Source of the DNA: Diphasiastrum complanatum | Lineage: Eukaryota > Streptophyta > Lycopodiopsida > Lycopodiales > Lycopodiaceae | DNA: 64,000 nt | Reading direction: 5' to 3' | Assembly: GCA_029204225.1 (NCBI GenBank) | Contig: CM055095.1 | Location: 35,117,078 to 35,181,077 of the forward strand | Part shown: piece after piece, positions 1-11,800 of the stretch | Numbering within the stretch: the first letter of the stretch is position 1 | Layout: every line of letters begins with the position of its first letter | Notes under the pieces: model-generated | Databases searched by the model: none | Seen by the model: only the letters and a program-made list of their open reading frames with translations | What the model was told of the DNA's origin: nothing | Program-made: the position numbers and the translations under genes

Positions 1-185
1 ATAAATAAGGTAACCCCATAAGTCTAAAAGCAAGAGCTACTACCACCCCAAAATTGGGTCCAACTTAGCAAAGTCTAAGCTATAAAGGCCTAACTATATT
101 TTTACCCATGGTTACACATGTCTCGACCTTTTGGATCAAAGTAACCTGTGGTTTTCTAAGCAATTCCATTTACATTCCAACAAGG
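1..185. repeat. LTR-like fragment, inverted relative to 47.0-47.25 kb
   Basis: About 60-185 matches, on the opposite strand, the sequence at roughly 47,080-47,220. Both carry the blocks 'ccatggttacac', 'tcgaccttttgg', 'tcaaagtaacct' and 'caattccatttacattccaa'. The other copy looks like LTR sequence, so this is an inverted fragment of the same dispersed repeat. It joins the gypsy polymerase relic at about 185-195. The outer end lies beyond the window. Confidence 0.55.
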
Positions 186-2419
186 TCAAGCATATGGCTC
201 ACCATAGAACTGTGTTGTCTACTTTGAGGGAGAACACTTTGTTTGCCAATAGTAAAAAAAGCAAATTATTTAAAAAGGAAATTGAGTATCTTGGTCATAT
301 AGTGTCTACTGAAGGAGTGAGGCCAAATCCTAAGAAGGTGGTTGTGATCATTGCATGGCCTATGCCAGCTGATTTGACAACACTCCGTTCTCTTAGATTG
401 GCAGTATTCTATAGAAAATATGTTAAAGGATACTCCTATATTGTAGCACCTTTGACTGATCTGACTAAAAAAAATAGATTTGGTGAGTGGACTGAATTGC
501 AACAAGCAAGCTTTGATCAGCTGAAGCAAGCTATTGTTGAGTGCGTCACTCTAAAGACTGTAGACCCTCAAAAGCCCTATGTTATAGATACGGATGCGAG
601 TGACATTGTTGTGGAAGTTGCAAGAGGGTAGGCCTGTGGCCTTTGAGAGCAAGAAGCATAACCCTGCACAGAAAAATTATCCAACTCATGAAAAGGAGTT
701 ATATGCCATAGTTCATGTATTAAAGGCATGAAGGCATTATCTGTATGGATCGGAATTCGAGGTAGTCACTGATCATGATACCTTGAGATACTTTTGTAAG
801 CAGCCACACCTTAGAGGCCGCAAGCCAGATGGGGTGAGCTCATGTAGGAATTCCTAATGGAGATTCGGTACAAGAAAGGTGCCGAGAATCGTGTAGCAGA
901 TGCACTATCTCATGTAGTGTATCAGATGTCATTTGTAGTCATTGAAAATCACTTACTGTTTGAGATAAAAAAGACTCAGCAGGAAGATCCTCACCGTAAG
1001 AAGTGGAACAGGAAGTGAGTCATGGCCATGAAGAGTCTCAAGAGGAGAGCTCTTCTACCTTGGCTCACACTTATCTTAAGTATTCCATAGAAGATGGAAT
1101 AGTGATGAGAAATGCGAGGCTCTTATTCCAGCTTGTGAGGTGCTACGAAAGAGGATCTTGCATCTCTGTCATGATAGACCTAGTGCTGGTCATCTTGGTG
1201 TGGATAGGACCTATGAGTTGATACGACGACGTAACTTTTGGTGGTTTGGACTTAAGAGAGGAGTAAACCATTATGTGACATATTGTTTTAAGTGTCAAGT
1301 TAAAAAGGCTGAAAGGATTAAAGTGCCTGGATTATTACGCCCGTTACCTATACTAGAAGGGAAATGGGAGAGTATTTCCATGGACTTTACTACATATTTA
1401 CCACATACGCAGTAGCAACATAATGCTATCCTAGTTGTGGTTGACAGACTCACTAAAATGGCTCATTTTATCCCAACTAATAATGAGATTGATGCACCTG
1501 GTACGGCTGATTTGTTTATATAGCATGTATTCAGACTTCATGGATTACCTAGATCCATTGTGTCTGATAGGGATTCTCGTTTTACTGGCAATTTTGGGAC
1601 TGCAATATTTGAGAAGTTAGAGGTGTAGTTGGGAATGAGTAGTTCTGATCATCTTGAAACAGATGGGCAAACTGAGAGAGCTTACCAAACCTTGGAAGAC
1701 ATGCTTAGGGCATACGTGAGTGAAAGGCAAACGCAATGGGAACGTTACCTACCATTGTTGGAGTTTGTCTATAATGATAAAAAGAATACATCTACGAAGA
1801 TGAGTCCTTTCGAGCTAAATTATGGTTTGACTATAGGTATGCCTCATAAAACACCTAGAGCTATGGAATTTCTAACTCACATGCAACAGATGGAGTTAGC
1901 AAAGGGAAATGTAAAAGCAGAGATGGATCGAACAAAGACATATGCCGATCTGGATCGTACGCCAAGAGAGTTCGAGGAAGGAGACATGGTCTTTCTCAGG
2001 ATTCCAAAGGACTCGAAAACCCTGAAGACAGAGAAGTGTTATAAGTTGTGACCTAGATATTGTGGCCCTTGGAAAATTGTTAAAAATACTAATAGTGTTG
2101 CTTATGAATTGGATTTGCCTACTGGTTGTAAAGTTCATCCTATGTTTCGTGTTTCACGCTTGAAGAAGGTTTTACATGACGGTGATAGCTTGTTGGCTGA
2201 TGGCCTTGTATTGTTTCAAGAGCATGGGCAGGTGATGCATGGACCAGCGAGAGCATTGGACCGGAGGCAGAGACAGTTACGGAATCGTTTGCTCTGTGAG
2301 TACTTGGTTGTATGGCATGGATGACTTCTTAGTGATGCTACCTGGGAGACCGTGCATGGGTTTCATGCACATATCCATACTTTGCCATTGAGGACGATCT
2401 CATCTGAGAAGGGAAGGGA
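186..2419 (+). pseudogene. Ty3/gypsy chromovirus pol relic (RT end, RNase H, integrase, chromodomain)
   Basis: Decayed retrotransposon polyprotein read in several frames. The end of reverse transcriptase is at about 190-480 (KKSKLFKKEIEYLGHIVS, then RPNPKKV). The connection and RNase H follow at 480-900 (a DTDAS match, VVTDH, LRYFC), with frameshifts. The integrase zinc domain is at about 1140-1330 (H..GHLGVDRTYELI with CFKCQVKKAER), and the core is at 1350-2050, with SMDF, SDR and a TDGQTE motif carrying the last acidic residue. A chromodomain-like end is at 2280-2390 (CEYLVVWHG, DATWE), split by a TGA where the family has Trp. Many frameshifts and stops make it inactive. It is followed by a purine-rich tract and an LTR, so this is the 3' half of a plus-strand element lying in intron 11 of the transporter gene. 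Confidence 0.88.
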
Positions 2420-3045
2420 TGTCAATGTACTATGAATCCCTAGCCCAATGGCTAAGTCACCGGCCTGTGGAGACAATTGTAAATTGCAATGTAAATATCT
2501 GTTATAGTGACTAATTCTGAGATGGCCAAGGGGGTACTGGGTCTCATGAGAGTTTGTTGGACTGACCTCCTAAAAAGTAGAAAGGGTTGACCAGTCAACA
2601 TGACACGTGTCATATGCTCACTGGGACACTTGGTCCAATGCATGAGTGACACTTGTCGGACGCTCAATGGATGGGTCAACAAGACGTGTCATATGCTCAT
2701 TGGCACACTTGGTCCAATGCATGAGTGACACGTGTCAGATTGTCCACCTACTAGCTTGCCTATGTGTCAGGGTACTGCCAAGTGGCAAGTGTCAACTGTG
2801 CATGAAGTTTGCCATGTGTCGACATTAGGATGTATCAGGGTTAAGGGGTGCTTGAGCGGATCCAGTGTGAGCCTTGCCAGGCATTCCCTATCGTATTCCT
2901 ATGCATCTATGATTGGGAGGAGACTTGCAGCAAAGCTTTCATGTTTTCTTGTTGATCTATGTACATTTGCTTGAGATTAATAAAGTGACAAACTTACTGG
3001 GTAATTCTGTATATTTACTTAGGGTTTGTGAGCTTGTGTGTAACA
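2420..3045 (+). repeat. 3' LTR of the gypsy relic (TG...CA)
   Basis: It starts with TGTCAATG directly after the purine tract 'gagaagggaaggga' and ends in TGTAACA near 3045, giving canonical TG/CA ends and about 626 bp. It contains an 89-bp tandem duplication (about 2601-2778) with ACACGTGT palindromes and repeated 'cacttggtccaatgcatgag'. No 5' LTR is seen in the window. Confidence 0.7.
2601..2778 (+). repeat. 89-bp tandem duplication with ACACGTGT palindromes inside the LTR
   Basis: The block starting 'gacacgtgtcatatgctca' recurs 89 bp later as 'gacgtgtcatatgctcatt', followed in both copies by 'cacttggtccaatgcatga'. The CACGTG core is a plant G-box type site. A role as LTR enhancer units is inference. 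Confidence 0.7.
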
Positions 3046-3433
3046 ATTTTACAACACGAATAGACTTCTTAGAACTTGAACATGATGAAAATGAAGAGAA
3101 ATACTTCCTTTGCCTTGTGATATGTGAGCTTACCCCACTATCAATCCACCAAGGATCTTCCTCCATAGAAATACATGATGTACACGTGCATGTCATAAGT
3201 GACGACTCCTCATTAAAGTCACCTCCCTCTTGATTGTTGGAGCTCACTTGCCTCCTTTCTTGCTTTTCTTCATCCCTTTTCTTCTTGTAGCAATTCAAGG
3301 CAAAATTCCTTCTTGCCACAATTATAGCACTTGAATCTCTTACTTGCCTCCAATAGGTAGCCTCCATTGATGCCATGATGAGGAAGTACTTGTCCACAAA
3401 AAGTACAAACTTGTGAAATGATTCTTCAAATTG
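3046..3433 (-). pseudogene. Ty1/copia gag-protease fragment
   Basis: Reading leftwards from about 3397, a charged region with a broken zinc-knuckle-like start (LNCYKKKRDEEKQ) is followed by WWIDSGVSSHIT. This corresponds to the copia protease active-site region, which is usually W-x-I-D-S-G-A-S-x-H. Only about 146 residues remain before the fragment is cut off at the gypsy LTR border at 3045. No RT or integrase follows. Its PBS and LTR lie to the right at 4615-5400. Confidence 0.65.
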
Positions 3434-4140
3434 ATTTTGTGACCCTCAAGAAACTAGATTTGAACACATCAAAAATCTAGAAAGATCTAGATCACAAATC
3501 TTAGAACCAATCTTCACCCAAAATCTAGTCAATGTGAGAAAATGGATCTCATCTAGATCACACAAACTTGACATGTAAGATTTGCTTCAAACACATGAAA
3601 ATCAGACCCAATCACCCCTTTTGGACTCACTCTTGACCCAAAGACTCTAACCTTTATAGTTGGATTGAATTTGAATTGGTTTGACAACAAAATATGTCCT
3701 AGATTTTCACCAATCTTGACTAGCTTGAACAATTTGAAGAAATTGACATTTAGAGATTCACCAAGATCTGAACCAAGATTGTACACTCAAATATGGACTC
3801 CTCCTTGTTCTAGACACCCAACGGGATCACAACTTGACCCTCACACTCTTGACTAGAATCAATTTGAGCTTCATACAATCATATGCCAATTCTCCACATC
3901 AAATTTTCTTGTACACAAAGTACACATGTGTGAAAGGATTCTAATAATGACTTTGTCACCTCCAAACAACTACATTTGAACAAGATTCAAAACACTAGCA
4001 AGATCTCCCAAGATCTAGATCACAAACTCTAGAATCACACCACACCAAAATCTAGTCAATTGGGCATCACACCAATTCAGATCCAATCACCTCTATTGGA
4101 CTCAACAAAGACCAAAGACTTTATCTCTTAAGAGTTGGAA
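3388..4140 (-). repeat. About 515-bp direct duplication in the copia leader
   Basis: Blocks at 3388-3660 recur in diverged form at 3905-4140: 'cttgt(c/a)cacaaa.agtaca', 'tctagatcacaaa', 'aaaatctagtcaa', 'ccaatcacc.c' and 'ggactca'. This is an old tandem duplication of the untranslated leader upstream of gag. It holds no credible ORF. Confidence 0.6.
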
Positions 4141-5460
4141 TGGATTTGAAAAGATTTTATTGCAAATAATGTCCAAGACTTCCTTTTTACTTGATTAGTT
4201 TGAGAGACACCAAAGCTCTTGAGATCCATTGAATCGCTAAGATCTAAAAAATACCAAGTCGGCACACCTACCTACCCTCAAAGATTAGATCCGAACATCA
4301 ACAAGATGCATCAACAACCCTTGGTGCCTTAGTCTTCTCAATCTACACTTCAATCTCTTTCCATCAAAAGTCTACTTGGACTCAATGGATCAAAAATGAA
4401 ATTGCTACAAAATTCCAAAGTGGATGCAACTCACACATGGCCTGCACTTCATACACATCAAGTGGTCACTATTGATCCAAGAAATCCCAAATCTAGCTAT
4501 CATTGGACAATTTGAAACTAGGATTCAATCGACATCCAAGATCACTCTCAAACCTAGATTTTTCACACAAAATCTTGCTTCATGATGATCTACCTTTAAG
4601 CATGCATGGATCTAGCTTTGATACCATGTTAAAAATTGACATTTGAAGACCTTGCAAAGATCTACCACAACCTACATGCATGAGAGGTTGCACACTACCA
4701 AATCTATCTTGATCAACTCGGATTTTTATGAGCTACCAAACAAGATTTGGATCTAGGCAAGAGCTCTTGTACACAAAAAGTAGTCATCAATCAAAGTCAA
4801 CCAGGTTTCATGCATATCCTTGAAAAAACTAAGTAATTTTCATTATGGAAGAGTGAAACCAAAATCTAGCTCTAGGGTAGAGAGAGAGTACAAAGAGTTT
4901 CCAAGCCAAAACTTGATTATCTCTCAAAAAGATTCAAAAGTACAATGAGAGTCCACATCCCATATAGTGGTAGATCGAGTTCCTACTCAATTAGGCATGT
5001 GATGACCTCTAAAAATGATTGGATCCATGATTTGCACCTCTCAATTTGATTGGTCCTCACTAGCCAATGTGATGAGGATTTTGGCTTGCGATGCACCACT
5101 TTCAATTTTGCTCATGTGTCAACACCTAATAGGACTCGAGATGGATGTCTATTTGCCTATCCTAATCATACATTTTGATTTGTACGAGTCGTGAGGAGAT
5201 TGAGGCCCAACCTCATGATGACACTTGGCATGATTCTACTTGACTAGCTTTTGCCTACCTTTCCATTGCCTTGTAAAACAAGCTATTCTAAGGCATGAAC
5301 TAGCTAATGCGAATAGGCCTACTACTCACACGTGGGAACATGCTTCACACATGTGTGATTTTACATTTGTACATGAAAATAAAAAATAATCAAGCTAAAT
5401 TTTGCATATTTTTTACATCCTTTCATACTTGACATGTACCCTTTCAATCTTATGTATCTT
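4141..5460 (-). repeat. Copia leader, primer-binding site and 5' LTR
   Basis: Plus-strand 'gctttgatacca' at 4615-4626 is the reverse complement of TGGTATCAAAGC, an initiator-Met tRNA primer-binding site. The LTR begins (reverse complement) with 'tgttaaaaattgac' at 4627. The LTR outer end is not clear and is placed near 5400. No coding potential is seen. With the gag-PR fragment to the left, this forms a minus-strand copia relic inside intron 11. Confidence 0.55.
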
Positions 5461-5745
5461 TTTCATACTCTAAAGACACTGATAGAGCTTTCATTCTTTC
5501 TCTCCCTCTCTCACACACATTTTGCTATCCTAAAATATTGCCAACTTTGCAAATCTCTCTAAATTCTTTCTTGCTACATATCATCCCACTTCTATTGAGG
5601 TTGATTAGTTTTCGCAAACTTGATAAGAAAAATTAAGTAAGAAAAACTACAAAAGTCACATGCACAAATCTCAATAGCAGTCAAATCATAGAGTAGCGCT
5701 TTTTGTGGGCCATGAATATTTAATAAACTAGTTTGAAAAGCTTAC

Positions 5746-5830
5746 CAGCTGCTTTAAATATTGCGCTGGCATAGAACATAATTGCATTTATGCCACTAAG
5801 TTGCTGCAACACTTGTAAGCCTATTCCGAC
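5746..5830 (-). CDS. ERD6-like transporter exon 11 (TM7)
   Basis: 28 codons plus one base: [20 protein letters not shown] then [13 protein letters not shown][IV]N is the TM7 motif involved in sugar binding in this family. Acceptor TTTCAAG, donor GTAAGC, phase 1. No later exon is found to the left within the window. Confidence 0.9.
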
Positions 5831-8800
5831 CTTGAAAAAGGAAGATTCATTAGAGTGAGAAGTGGAGCATATGGGAAAGTACTAAAAGCATAAATTCACC
5901 ACTTGCAAAGGAGACATAAAATAAGAAGCTACAGAAAGTAATTTTCATTGCACGTTTAAATGAAATCAAAGCCTATGTTAAAAAAAAAACGAAAGAGGGA
6001 AAACCCACTTACAAGAAGAGGCCGAGGGAAAACCCACTTACAAGAAGGGGCCGCAAAAGACTACGGTTGCAAAGATCCAACAAAGTCGCACTTAGGTGTT
6101 CTTTGCTTGATTCTTCCACTGCACGCTGCCATTATACCAACAATAATCATGACAGTAAAAACTCTCAAGTTTGCCAAACTTCTCAAAGACCAAGCTAGGA
6201 CGATGCCAAAAGGATTTCAGCCAAGATCTTATTGTTCTAAAACCCCACAGAGCCAGTTAGGCTGGCATAAAAAAGCAACATTTGCAGCAAGAAGATAAAA
6301 TGAAAGAGGGTATCTAAAGAGTAACAGTTTACCTAAGATAGGCAAACGATTAAAATAAGTCTTGGGGCCTCATTATTTTTATTTGGGTTGATTGATATGA
6401 TGATGCTTAAATTTTTGTCTGGCTAGAAGTAGATTGCTTGTTTGCGTGTCAGTTAGCTCAATTAGATTAGCTCAGTTATCCAATACTCAAATTAGATACA
6501 GGCTGTGTTGCAGCGAATCGCGATTTGCCGGGTTTCACGATAGTCTAATGTATTTTGCATGTACTCTAATAGTCTTATGTATTTTTTTGGTACCTACGAG
6601 ACATTAATGAATGTTTCTTTCCTTCTCATTACAAGCAATAATACAAATACTAAGCACCAAAAATAAGCAATGAGGAAACTTATAGATCTTAAACGTGAAG
6701 AAGTAAACTCAATGGGTCCTAAACTATAGAATTAAATGATCATATAAGGTCAAACAATACCTTGATTTCTTCCAACTCGTCAGAAATGTCATAATCTTTT
6801 CCTCGAATTGCCTTCAAGGAAGCTACAAGATAGTCTTCATTTCCAACCTTGGCCTAAAAGAAATCTAGTGCATTAGGTATATTCATAATAGCAAAACATC
6901 CAAAACTCCAACTTGACATAGACATACACTTTCGCATTTAAGATCTATTGTATAGATGTCATAATCTGAAAGAGGTGATGAAACAGACTAACCAACCACC
7001 GAGGGGACTCTGGAATGAAACATAGCCCCAATAAAAGGGCTCCACAAGGAATTGTCCCTACAAGTATATGTAGGAAAAACATAAGTGAAAATGATATTGT
7101 AACATGATAGGAAGCATACAATATGGAATATTGTTTATCAATAAAAACGTCAAATCTTAGCTATAGAAATTCTACGCATGAAATTTCATAACATCAACCT
7201 TGTTATGTGCAAAATGTGCCACATTTCATTGCATACCACTCATGTCAAAACACAGAAGACTAAAGGTGTGCTTGAAGTCTTCCTTCTCTCTCACATATAA
7301 AGCATGTCTCTTCTTCTGGATATTTTTGAATATGACACTAGCTTACACAATTACGGTGAGAGTTGAATCTTGAACTCCTCCAAAGTATTGCTACTTGAAA
7401 ACATTGGTTGCTAGGATAACAAATGTCTTGCTAACTAGAACCCATGCCAAGTAGTTTAAGTACGTCACTAGTTTAGGACATTGACATCTCTAAGAATTTC
7501 TACCAAGAGTCCATTGCATATCACTATAGATAAGGATCATTTTTGGCATAGTCAAGTGCAAGTTCTTACCACTAGATATATTTCTTTGGTTAGATCGTAT
7601 CACCTAAATCCAGCTCCATTGTTGTACCTTCCGAATTTCACCCTAGGATATTTCACCTCTTGTCACCACCCTGGCCTAATGATGATCAAGAATTAAGAAA
7701 AATTTGACAAGATATGTGAATTGCCATTAATGACTAGATGATTGACCAATCATATAAAAGTGGCCATATGAAAGTGGATCCCACGAGCTACAGGGGTTGC
7801 ACCCAAACCAAAGTTTTATGACACTATAAAGCAACATGCGTAAAATGAAATATGTTCAATTATTCATGCATGGACATAACGACTTTTAGGTGAACCTAAC
7901 ATATAGAATGAGATGCAATTTGTAAGATGGAAAACTAACAATTTTTTAGTGGCCAAAGTTATGGACTCGGCTCATTACATTCGCTGTGTCCATTATTTTA
8001 TTCTTTATTATGCATAAGTAGGCCTATGGGCCCTTTTTATTCATGTACTGGTCTTGGGCCCTATTTGGTCACATTTTTAGAACTTGGTCATATTGATTTA
8101 GAATGAGGGTCCTCCTATTGGGGGGCGCACTATTTTCCTTCCAAATCTTCTGCCTCCCTCTACTTTTGAATTCTTACTTTGGGGTTCATCAAGAGGGTAT
8201 ATATAGGGCAGCTTTGTAGTCTTTTATTCAGTGAATGATGATTGCTCTTCCTTAGCCTCATTAAATATTCTCTCTTTCATGCTTTCTAGCCTAAATCCTG
8301 CTTTCTAGCATAGCTAGTGAATCTTAGCTTGTAACTTGGTATCAGAGCACTTTCCTTGGCATAAGGTTGGTGCATACTTTCAGATCTGATTTTCTCCAAG
8401 AGGGTACATTTTCAGCCTACAGATCTACCATTTTGCAGGTTTTCGGTGTTGTTTGGAGGAGGATCAGCGCCCATTTTCAGCACATCTGCATCTGCTTTTT
8501 TGCTAGTTTTTTGTCGTCGTTTGGAGGACCAATGCCCAAGGACCAACACCCATTTTCAGCCAATTCAGCACCCATTTTTCAGCATTTCCAGCTTGTTTTG
8601 ACAGGATTTCGGTGGCTGGTTGGCACCTAATATTGGGGTTTTGACAATCTATGAGTAGATTAACCTAAATCTACCCCCCTCCCTCACATCTTCTCTCTGA
8701 AATTTTTTTGCGCCCTCGCTGCCCTGCCTTCGCTGCTGTTTCCGCGTGCCTGCCTTTGCTGCCTTGCATCGCCCTTCGCCCACGCAACGCCCTGCCTTGC

Positions 8801-11800
8801 ATCTGATTTGCTTTGCCCTGCCTTCGCCCATTTCCAGCGTCTCTCCAACATTCAACCCTGCTGTTTTTTTTCCAGCTTTCCATTCTTCCAGTTGTAGCTT
8901 CATCTGCATTTTTTCCATACTTTTCTCCATCACAATGGTGCAGTCCGACCTTTTCGATCGGTGGGACGAGGTGGAACGTTGTCAGGCGGGTTGCTGACAA
9001 GACCAAAAAGACCGGTCAGAAGGTCGTGCACTGCCGGTATTGCCTAGTCGAATTCGCTGCGTCCCTCACTCGCCTTAAAGGCCACCTGCTCGGTGCACGC
9101 GCCAAAAATGGTGGCACCATAAATGCTGCCCCTTGTGGCAGCATGTCCGTCCCCGTCAGGCAGCGACTGCTGGACACCTACGGGCCGCGTCTTGTGGCGG
9201 GGGAGAACACCATTTCGGAGGGCGTTCTCCGATTTTGCACAGCTCCTTATGTGGCTAACCCAGAGTTGCTGCCTACTTGGCTGGCACGCACGAGGAGAGG
9301 GAGTGCATCCTCGTCCCGTCCCATTGCCCCTCATCCCCCTTAGACAGTTCCGCCACACGCACCCCCATCTGCACCCATTCCGGTGGATCCCGTCCCCTCG
9401 CGTCCGCCAGTTGCCACTGCGGTTCCACCACCACGTCCTGTTGCTCGCACGCCCCCAGTTTACGATTTTCTCATGGACTCTCCGCCACCCAAGCAGGCCC
9501 AGGATGCTAGTGACGAGACCTTCGAGGATGTTGAGGAGATCCCTTCCTCCCTCCCTTCCCATCCGGATGACGTCCTTATCCAACAGTTTTCGTATCCCAT
9601 GCCAGATGTTGCCCCTCCAGTAGTGTACCCCACTTATGTTGCTGCACCCATCCCTGCCAATGCATCCCGCTCTTCCCATTCCACATCTACAGCCGATGCA
9701 TCCACTAGTGCCCAGCCTGTCGCATCATCATCCATTCCCGTCATGGCTGGTGCACCATGCTGGAGGTCCACCACCCGTCGCCCACCAGGGAGAGCCCTTA
9801 TGCAGCAGACCATTCACGGCGCGCATCAGCCGCACATGGACAGAGAGGCCACACAGGCCGTGGCCAGTTTGATTTCTGAGCTAAACCTTCCATTTGCCAT
9901 CACCGACTCTGAGCCCTTCAGAAGGGCATTCCGCCTTGCACAGTCTGTCAGCCCTAGCTGGAGAGTCCCTAGTTCAGAGGTTGTCCGCACACACATGCTG
10001 AGAGATAGGGTCGAGTCCTTGTCTAGAGAGATGGAGCCTCTGCACCGCCACTGGGCCACATACGGTTGCAGCATCATGTCCGATGGATGGACAGGAGGAG
10101 GCCGATCCTCAACATCTTGGTCTCCAGCTGCATGGGCACACAGTTTTTGAGGGTCGTGGACTGCAGTAGGGGCGAGAGAGTCATATCTGCAGAGTTCATG
10201 TTTGATGTTATCAGGTCTTCCATCTTGTCCATAGGCCCCCCAACATGTTGTCACGGTGGTGACGGATAATGCCACCAACTGCATTCAGATGGGTGGCAGC
10301 TGTTACGAGCACGTGACCAGTGCCGAACCCTAGAGAACACACGAGGTCAAATACCACAATCAGGGTCATGTCCAGTGTACACGACCAACAGGGCAAGACA
10401 GTGTGAGTAGTCTGCCGCGGCACAGTCCATAGCCATGGCGGGCCTAACACAGCCTAGGGACCCTGTCAGCAGGATAGGGCCCCACGTTGGGTCCCGACGT
10501 GCAGTCAGCCACGTCAGTGCCACATGGCCGACGCTTGGCAGTATGCATGCTACCAAGCCTCACCCTGGGCTAGGAGGGGCTTGCTCCATATCAAGGAGTA
10601 GGCAAGGTTGGGAGGATCAGTTAGTGTTTGCCCTACTATGGTGTTTAGATCTCTTACACTGGTATCAGTGTAAGAGATCTAAACACCACAGTAGGGCAAA
10701 CACTAACTGAAAAAGGGCAAACACTAACAACCACCATCTGTTGGTTTGGCTTGCTTGGGGGGTGATGCGGAGGCAGATTAGGATGATGCTAGTGACGAGT
10801 CCTCCTTCTCGAATACACAGCCCATGCCAGTTCAGGACAGGCACTGATATCGGCTGCGAGAGTCAGCTCGGGGCCCTGAGTTGTCTCTGGAGCATTCGTC
10901 TAAGTCAGAGCCAGAGGATTGATTGTGGCTCTGTTATTTTATTTCCAGCAGTTTGTTTTTAGCAGACGGTCAACCATTGTATTCAGACCAGTTTTCACAT
11001 TATATCCAGTGTTGGACGTACTTTATTTGCTGCACATTGTGTGTGCGTCGATTTTTAAATGTGATGCTGTATTTTCAATTTTATCTCAAATTCCATGTGC
11101 GTGTGTGAATCGTAGTTTCAATTTATTTCAACAGAAGAAATTGATAGTTGCACAGAAATGCACCTACAAGCTGATCATTGATGCCACAGCAAACTGATAG
11201 CACATGCACTCCAAACAATCATCAAAAGAACAATTACTCCTTCTGTCACCCCTAATAGCAATTCATAAACACATACATTACATTGCATTTAAAAAAATAC
11301 AGAGATTGCATTTCACAGCACTAGGCGCGCGTTGTACAAACAAACACATTGTATATTAATTCAGCTGATGTACCAAAATAACATTACATATCCTGTCATA
11401 CATGGCTGGGTCTGTTTTTTACACAACTATGTAGCCCTAAACCCTAAACCCTAAACCGCCGAAAATTACATAACAACAGTCCGCCACATACGGCTGGACC
11501 TTATCTATTCCAAGCATTCCTACGAATCCTCCACCGACTCCTCGCCCTGGTCAGGTGCATTGTTCTGTCGCTCTCGCTTTGCCTCCTGGTTAGCCCGACG
11601 TGTGCTGGCCGCCCTTTCCCTAACCATGATGAGTTGTCGTCGTGTGAAGTTCATTCCAATCTGCTCATCCAAATCCAGCTCGACAGCGGGGGCGGGGTGC
11701 TCCGGCTCCGGATTTCTCTGTCGAGCCTGCCGCAGCATCTCTGCAATGTCTGCCTCTTGCTTCCGATGCCCTTCGTTGTGCCTTCGAACATCTTCTTCGA

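Noticed and set aside
1-5745. Search for transporter exon 12 onwards
   Set aside because: No minus-strand segment with the expected DxxGRR, PETKG or TM8-12 motifs was found. This stretch is gypsy and copia sequence.
5960-6298. 112-codon plus-strand ORF with Lys/Arg-rich start
   Set aside because: It is antisense to transporter exon 10 and the duplicated donor.
9044-9679. 211-codon minus-strand ORF opposite the hAT relic
   Set aside because: Antisense shadow of the BED finger and Pro-rich linker. Gly/Arg/Trp-rich, as expected from complementary GC-rich codons.
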